Source: Proteiniphilum sp. X52
GTDB lineage: Bacteria; Bacteroidota; Bacteroidia; Bacteroidales; Dysgonomonadaceae
Length of the DNA stretch: 64,000 nucleotides
Assembly: GCF_003712195.1 (NCBI RefSeq)
Contig: NZ_RDSD01000011.1
Span: forward strand, 1-64,000
Reading direction: 5' to 3'
In this document: positions 60,726 to 64,000 of the stretch, one piece after another
Numbering within the stretch: position 1 is the first letter of the stretch
How the letters are laid out: every line of letters starts with the position of its first letter
Program-made: the position numbers and the translations under genes
The notes under the pieces: generated by a model
Database searches by the model: none
Told to the model about the DNA's origin: nothing
Seen by the model: the letters and a program-made list of their open reading frames with translations, nothing else

Positions 60726-61862
60726 ATGAGGATATTGAAATTCTTAATAGAAAAGGAGTTTAAACAAATGTTCCGGAATCCGCTGATTCCGAAAATGATT
60801 GTGATGTACCCCATCATGGTGTTGCTGGTATTTCCGTGGGCTGTCAGTTTCGAAATAAAAAACATTAGAATCGATGTCGTGGACCACAGCAAGAGCACAT
60901 ACTCCAGAAGGCTGACGGATAAAATCGCCGCTTCGCGCTATTTTATCCTGAACGACATCCCACCCGATTACCGGACTGCCATGTGGAATATGGAACAAGG
61001 TGAAACGGATATGATACTGGAGATTCCCACCTCGTTTGATGTGGACCTGGTAAAAAACCGAGCCTCCGCCGTAGGCATGGCAGTCAACTCGGTGAATGGC
61101 ACCCAAGGATTATTGGGCAGCAATTACGTGACGCAGATTGTAAACGACTTCTCTTCGGAGCTGCGCAGCGAACTGACGCACACGCTACCCGCGCAATCCA
61201 GGGCCTCCATGATGCGGATGCCCCGGATAAACATTGTCCCGCAATACAAATTCAATCCGGCGTTGGACTATAAGAGTTTTATGATCCCCGGTTTCATGGT
61301 GCTGTTGCTTACCATTATATGCGGGATTCTCCCCGCGCTCAACATCGTGATGGAGAAAGAGACCGGCACCATCCACCAGATCAATGTCACCCCGGTAAAC
61401 AGGATCGGTTTTATCCTTGCCAAACTGATTCCTTTCTGGGTTGTCGGCCTGGTTGTAATGATCATCTCCGTCTCGGCGGCATACCTGATCTACGGCCTTT
61501 GGCCTGCAGGGAGTGTCGTGGCGGTGCTTTTCTCCGCCATTGTCTTTATCTTCTCCATATCGGGCTTGGGGATCATCATCTCAAACTATTCCGAGAACAT
61601 GCAACAGGCGAGCTTTCTGGTGATGTTCTTTATCCTGATCCTGATTCTGCTGGGAGGTATGTTCACGCCCGTCTCAAGCATGCCGGGCTGGGCGCAGGCA
61701 ATCGCATCCATCAACCCGTTTAACTACCTGACAAAGACCTTCCGCATGCTCTACCTGAACGGCAGCACGTTGGCCGATGTATCCGGGAACCTGTTGATGC
61801 TGGCGCTCTTTTCAGTCGTGTTGAATGGATGGGCAGTCGTGAGTTACAAAAAGAGAGGGTGA
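60726..61862 (+). CDS. ABC-2 type permease 2 (YbhR/YbhS-like)
   Basis: 378 residues with the same layout as permease 1: N-terminal helix (about 20-40), extracytoplasmic domain, five C-terminal helices, NIVMEKETGTIHQINVTPVN in the first cytosolic loop and GGMFTPVSSMPGWAQAIASI. It is the last gene of the export operon; the 26-base gap to permease 1 contains three degenerate 7-base units ending in CTGA. The operon order TolC, adaptor, ATPase, ATPase, permease, permease matches a split YbhGFSR-type system. Confidence 0.92.
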   Translation: MRILKFLIEKEFKQMFRNPLIPKMIVMYPIMVLLVFPWAVSFEIKNIRIDVVDHSKSTYSRRLTDKIAASRYFILNDIPPDYRTAMWNMEQGETDMILEIPTSFDVDLVKNRASAVGMAVNSVNGTQGLLGSNYVTQIVNDFSSELRSELTHTLPAQSRASMMRMPRINIVPQYKFNPALDYKSFMIPGFMVLLLTIICGILPALNIVMEKETGTIHQINVTPVNRIGFILAKLIPFWVVGLVVMIISVSAAYLIYGLWPAGSVVAVLFSAIVFIFSISGLGIIISNYSENMQQASFLVMFFILILILLGGMFTPVSSMPGWAQAIASINPFNYLTKTFRMLYLNGSTLADVSGNLLMLALFSVVLNGWAVVSYKKRG

Positions 61863-61876
61863 TTATGACGTGATAA

Positions 61877-62734
61877 TTAGCTGAATGTGTCTCCCTGACT
61901 GATATCACCGGTCTGCATGCCCTTTCTGAACCAATAAGTACGTTGTGCGGAGGTGCCGTGTGTAAACGAATCGGGGACGCTATACCCTCTCGAACGTTTC
62001 TGAATAGTGTCATCGCCCACCGCCGTGGTGGCACTGATTGCCGACTCCAGATCGCCCGGCTCCAGTTGAATCATGTTCATCTGCTGCGCGTGATACACCC
62101 AGACTCCCGCCAGAAAATCGGCCTGTAATTCCAACTTCACATTGAGTTTATTGAATTCCGTCTCGCTGATCCGCCCCCTGTATTGATTCATCCCATCGAT
62201 GATCCCCAACAAATTCTGCACGTGGTGGCCTATTTCGTGAGCCGTCACATAAGCCATTGCCAGATCACCTTCAGCACCGAAATCAGTTCTTAACTGATGA
62301 AAAAAGTTGAGATCGATATACATTTTCTGGTCCGCAGGACAATAGAATGGTCCTACGGCATCCGTAGCCCCGCCACATCCCGAAACCGTGGCATCGGTGA
62401 AAGTAACCAAGGTGGGACGTATGTATTGTTTATTCAGTTGCGCGCGGAATATCTCCTCCCACACATCATTGGCGCTGTTAAACACTCCCAGCGTGAAAAC
62501 CTTCAGTTCCTCATTCTCATTCACCCTGGAAGGATCTATTACCTCGGTCGATTCTCCCGGAGCGACACTGTTTACCATCTCTAATGCCTGGAAAGGATTT
62601 TGGCCCAACAACAATGCTATCACCGCAATGACCAGCGCTCCTACTCCACCGATGGCAGCGTTTCTTCCCCCTCTGCCTCTGCCCCTACGGTCTTCATAGT
62701 TGGCCTGGCTGTCATTTCTATTGATCCACTTCAT
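61877..62734 (-). CDS. YpfJ-family neutral zinc metallopeptidase
   Basis: 285 residues. A short basic cytosolic N-terminus, one membrane helix (about 26-45) and a large extracytoplasmic domain with the zinc motif HEIGHH at 166-171 (HExxH). The third ligand is probably Glu in LELQADFLAG. The tail SYSVPDSFTHGTSAQRTYWF-like segment (SVPDSFTHGTSAQRTYWF) is characteristic of the family. Substrate unknown. It converges with the export operon. Confidence 0.93.
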   Translation of the reverse strand: MKWINRNDSQANYEDRRGRGRGGRNAAIGGVGALVIAVIALLLGQNPFQALEMVNSVAPGESTEVIDPSRVNENEELKVFTLGVFNSANDVWEEIFRAQLNKQYIRPTLVTFTDATVSGCGGATDAVGPFYCPADQKMYIDLNFFHQLRTDFGAEGDLAMAYVTAHEIGHHVQNLLGIIDGMNQYRGRISETEFNKLNVKLELQADFLAGVWVYHAQQMNMIQLEPGDLESAISATTAVGDDTIQKRSRGYSVPDSFTHGTSAQRTYWFRKGMQTGDISQGDTFS

Positions 62735-62761
62735 AAAACATGTTTTGGTTGTATTCTGTTT

Positions 62762-63589
62762 TTATTCCGTTTTTTTCAGCCAGCCGTTCACTATTTCGGT
62801 ATCGTATCCCAGTTCTTTGGCTTTCCTGAAATCGGCACGGGCAGCTATTTTATCGAATTGCGCAAGACGGACCCGACCCCGAAGAATATAAAAATAGGGA
62901 TTGTCTTTCTGGGATCCTTCCACAGCCCGTAAATCAGCCGACGCCCTGAATATCTGATCGGTGTTCACATAACATTCCGCGCGGTTCAGATAAAAGCTGG
63001 GATCGACTTTAGAAGAGGAGTGTATCATGCCGGTATACACCTTCTCAGCTTCCTCCCAGTTGTCATCCAATTTATAAAGAAGCGCCTTGCTCAACTTCGT
63101 ATACATATTGTCCGGATCTATCGCATCTGATGCCTTGAAATCTTCCTCTGCTTTAGCTCTCTCATTTTTTTCGAGAAAAAGCAGACCTCTCCGGTAATAG
63201 GCTTCCACATCCTCCGGATAGTCACTGATAAGAGTGCTGTAATCCTCCATCGCCTCATCAAACCGTTCCATATCACACAGAAGGGAAGCCCGGTTGTGCA
63301 ACACCACATCGGGCATCGGATTATTCCCCATGGAGGCGGTAAATGAAATATATGCATCATCGTAGAGCCCCAATTGCCGTTGCAGTATTCCGAGATTGAG
63401 CAACAAAACGGGATTATTGTCATTCGCCGGTTCCAGCGCCATCGCCTTTTGCAGTGCCACTGCGGCACTATCGAGCCTGTTTTGCTCGATATGGTTGGCT
63501 GAGCGGTCCACCCATCCCATATAATCCAACGTTTGCGCCGACAATGCGTGGGCAAAGAAATACAATATAACCGTAAAAATAATTTTCAT
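62762..63589 (-). CDS. Exported tetratricopeptide repeat protein
   Basis: 275 residues from ATG 63589 (MKIIFTVILYFF); the longer frame covers the promoter. Signal peptide ending near LSAQ, then at least six TPR units (for example VLLLNLGILQRQLGLYDDAY, VLHNRASLLCDMERFDEAME, AYYRRGLLFLEKNERAKAEE). Probably a periplasmic scaffold. It is followed by the YpfJ-family gene after 27 bases. Confidence 0.88.
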   Translation of the reverse strand: MKIIFTVILYFFAHALSAQTLDYMGWVDRSANHIEQNRLDSAAVALQKAMALEPANDNNPVLLLNLGILQRQLGLYDDAYISFTASMGNNPMPDVVLHNRASLLCDMERFDEAMEDYSTLISDYPEDVEAYYRRGLLFLEKNERAKAEEDFKASDAIDPDNMYTKLSKALLYKLDDNWEEAEKVYTGMIHSSSKVDPSFYLNRAECYVNTDQIFRASADLRAVEGSQKDNPYFYILRGRVRLAQFDKIAARADFRKAKELGYDTEIVNGWLKKTE

Positions 63590-63615
63590 CCTGTTTATTA
63601 TATGGATATCAATCA

Positions 63616-63643
63616 CAAAAATAACTGTTTTTTTGTACTTTTG
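63616..63643. promoter_or_regulatory. Divergent -7 elements between the TPR and MscS genes
   Basis: Minus strand TATTTTTG at 63616-63623 (27 bases before the TPR start) and plus strand TACTTTTG at 63636-63643 (27 bases before the MscS start). The two promoters overlap back to back. Confidence 0.65.
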
Positions 63644-63669
63644 CGATATCACACTGTTTAAAAACTAAA

Positions 63670-64000
63670 ATGATGACGCCGCTTCAGATATCATTGCCTA
63701 CCGACAGCATTTTTGTGCCACGCTCACCTAATGATCCCTCTTTCGGTCAACTGATCAAAGAAGGCAGGTACGATCACGTGCTGGATAACATTCTCGCATG
63801 GGGGATTGACCTGATAGTGAACATACTTATTGCTATTGTGCTGTTCATCATTGGTCGTTTTTTCATCACGAAGATTGACAATTTTGTGGCAAAGATCATG
63901 CGGAAGAGCTCGATCGACAACACGCTGAAAGGATTCATAAGCAGTGTATTGCAGACCTTCCTTTTTATTGTCTTGTTCATGATCATCATTAATTCCGTGG
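63670..64000 (+). CDS. MscS-family mechanosensitive ion channel, N-terminal part
   Basis: The frame from ATG 63670 is open to the window edge (110 codons). After an N-terminal segment, a membrane helix (ILAWGIDLIVNILIAIVLFI), a basic-aromatic loop GRFFITKIDNFVAKIMRKSS, then DNTLKGFISSVLQTFLFIV, the pattern of MscS TM1-TM2 in Bacteroidota. The pore helix and beta domain lie outside the window. ATG 63673 is an alternative start. Confidence 0.85.
   Translation, partial: MMTPLQISLPTDSIFVPRSPNDPSFGQLIKEGRYDHVLDNILAWGIDLIVNILIAIVLFIIGRFFITKIDNFVAKIMRKSSIDNTLKGFISSVLQTFLFIVLFMIIINSV

Noticed and set aside
55261-61862. Genomic island integrated at tRNA-Arg
   Set aside because: No integrase and no repeat of the tRNA 3' end was seen downstream; the exporter operon could be ancestral here.

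Overview
The window reads as chromosomal DNA of a Bacteroidota bacterium of the order Bacteroidales, and the gene content is most like the Dysgonomonadaceae (Proteiniphilum, Petrimonas or Dysgonomonas types). Reasons: a SusC/SusD pair, a 653-residue Rho with a long disordered insertion, DUF3256 and DUF6340-type proteins, a PorT-like protein of the type IX secretion system, and many copies of the Bacteroidota -7 promoter element TAnnTTTG, several with TTTG 18-21 bases upstream. The genus is an inference.

Layout. 1-3.2 kb: a heptad repeat, a PLP aminotransferase overlapping an FtsX/LolE-type permease, and an SMR/Gdx exporter. 3.2-4.6 kb: a gene-free stretch with a pyrimidine tract, four TGTTgAtAAc boxes at exact 11-base spacing, and a promoter-to-terminator unit without a convincing ORF (candidate ncRNA). 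4.6-6.1 kb: an exported protein and an ECF sigma factor. 6.4-16 kb: an amino-sugar utilisation locus on the minus strand (SusC, SusD, NagB, GH109, FHS-family sugar transporter) with a divergent XylR-like AraC regulator. 16.2-20.5 kb: acyl-CoA dehydrogenase and EtfAB, interrupted by a four-helix-bundle (S23) gene bracketed by inverted heptad arrays. 21-29.5 kb: a DUF6340-type lipoprotein, rho, then truA, a lipoprotein, a DnaQ-type exonuclease, dnaN and xerD on the minus strand. 29.4-34 kb: hybrid histidine kinase, a NtrC-shaped regulator with a degenerate ATPase, a small membrane protein and a DivIC/FtsB protein, in one orientation. 34.3-38.3 kb: C69 peptidase, phosphosugar mutase, methylglyoxal synthase.

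38.3-40.5 kb: a decayed region where one deletion appears to have joined the 5' part of a satD gene to the 3' part of a DUF3307-type gene, behind a cluster of GCRATAAT palindromes. 40.6-44.8 kb: GT2 transferase, double LAB_N membrane protein, ArnT-like GT39 and a UDP-glucuronate-epimerase-type SDR, a likely envelope lipid or LPS glycosylation pathway. 45-53 kb: gap, an 8-Cys ferredoxin of 55 residues, PorT, GT2, LpxL-type acyltransferase, mtaB, acyl-CoA ligase and a small lipoprotein. 53.1-55.3 kb: GH29 fucosidase, DUF3256 protein and tRNA-Arg(CCG). 55.4-61.9 kb: an internally deleted antitoxin-like gene, then a TolC/HlyD/ABC export operon. 61.9-64 kb: YpfJ-type metallopeptidase, a TPR protein and the start of an MscS channel.

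A signal running through the window is a degenerate heptanucleotide repeat NTTCNNN, found only between genes and several times directly in front of start codons.
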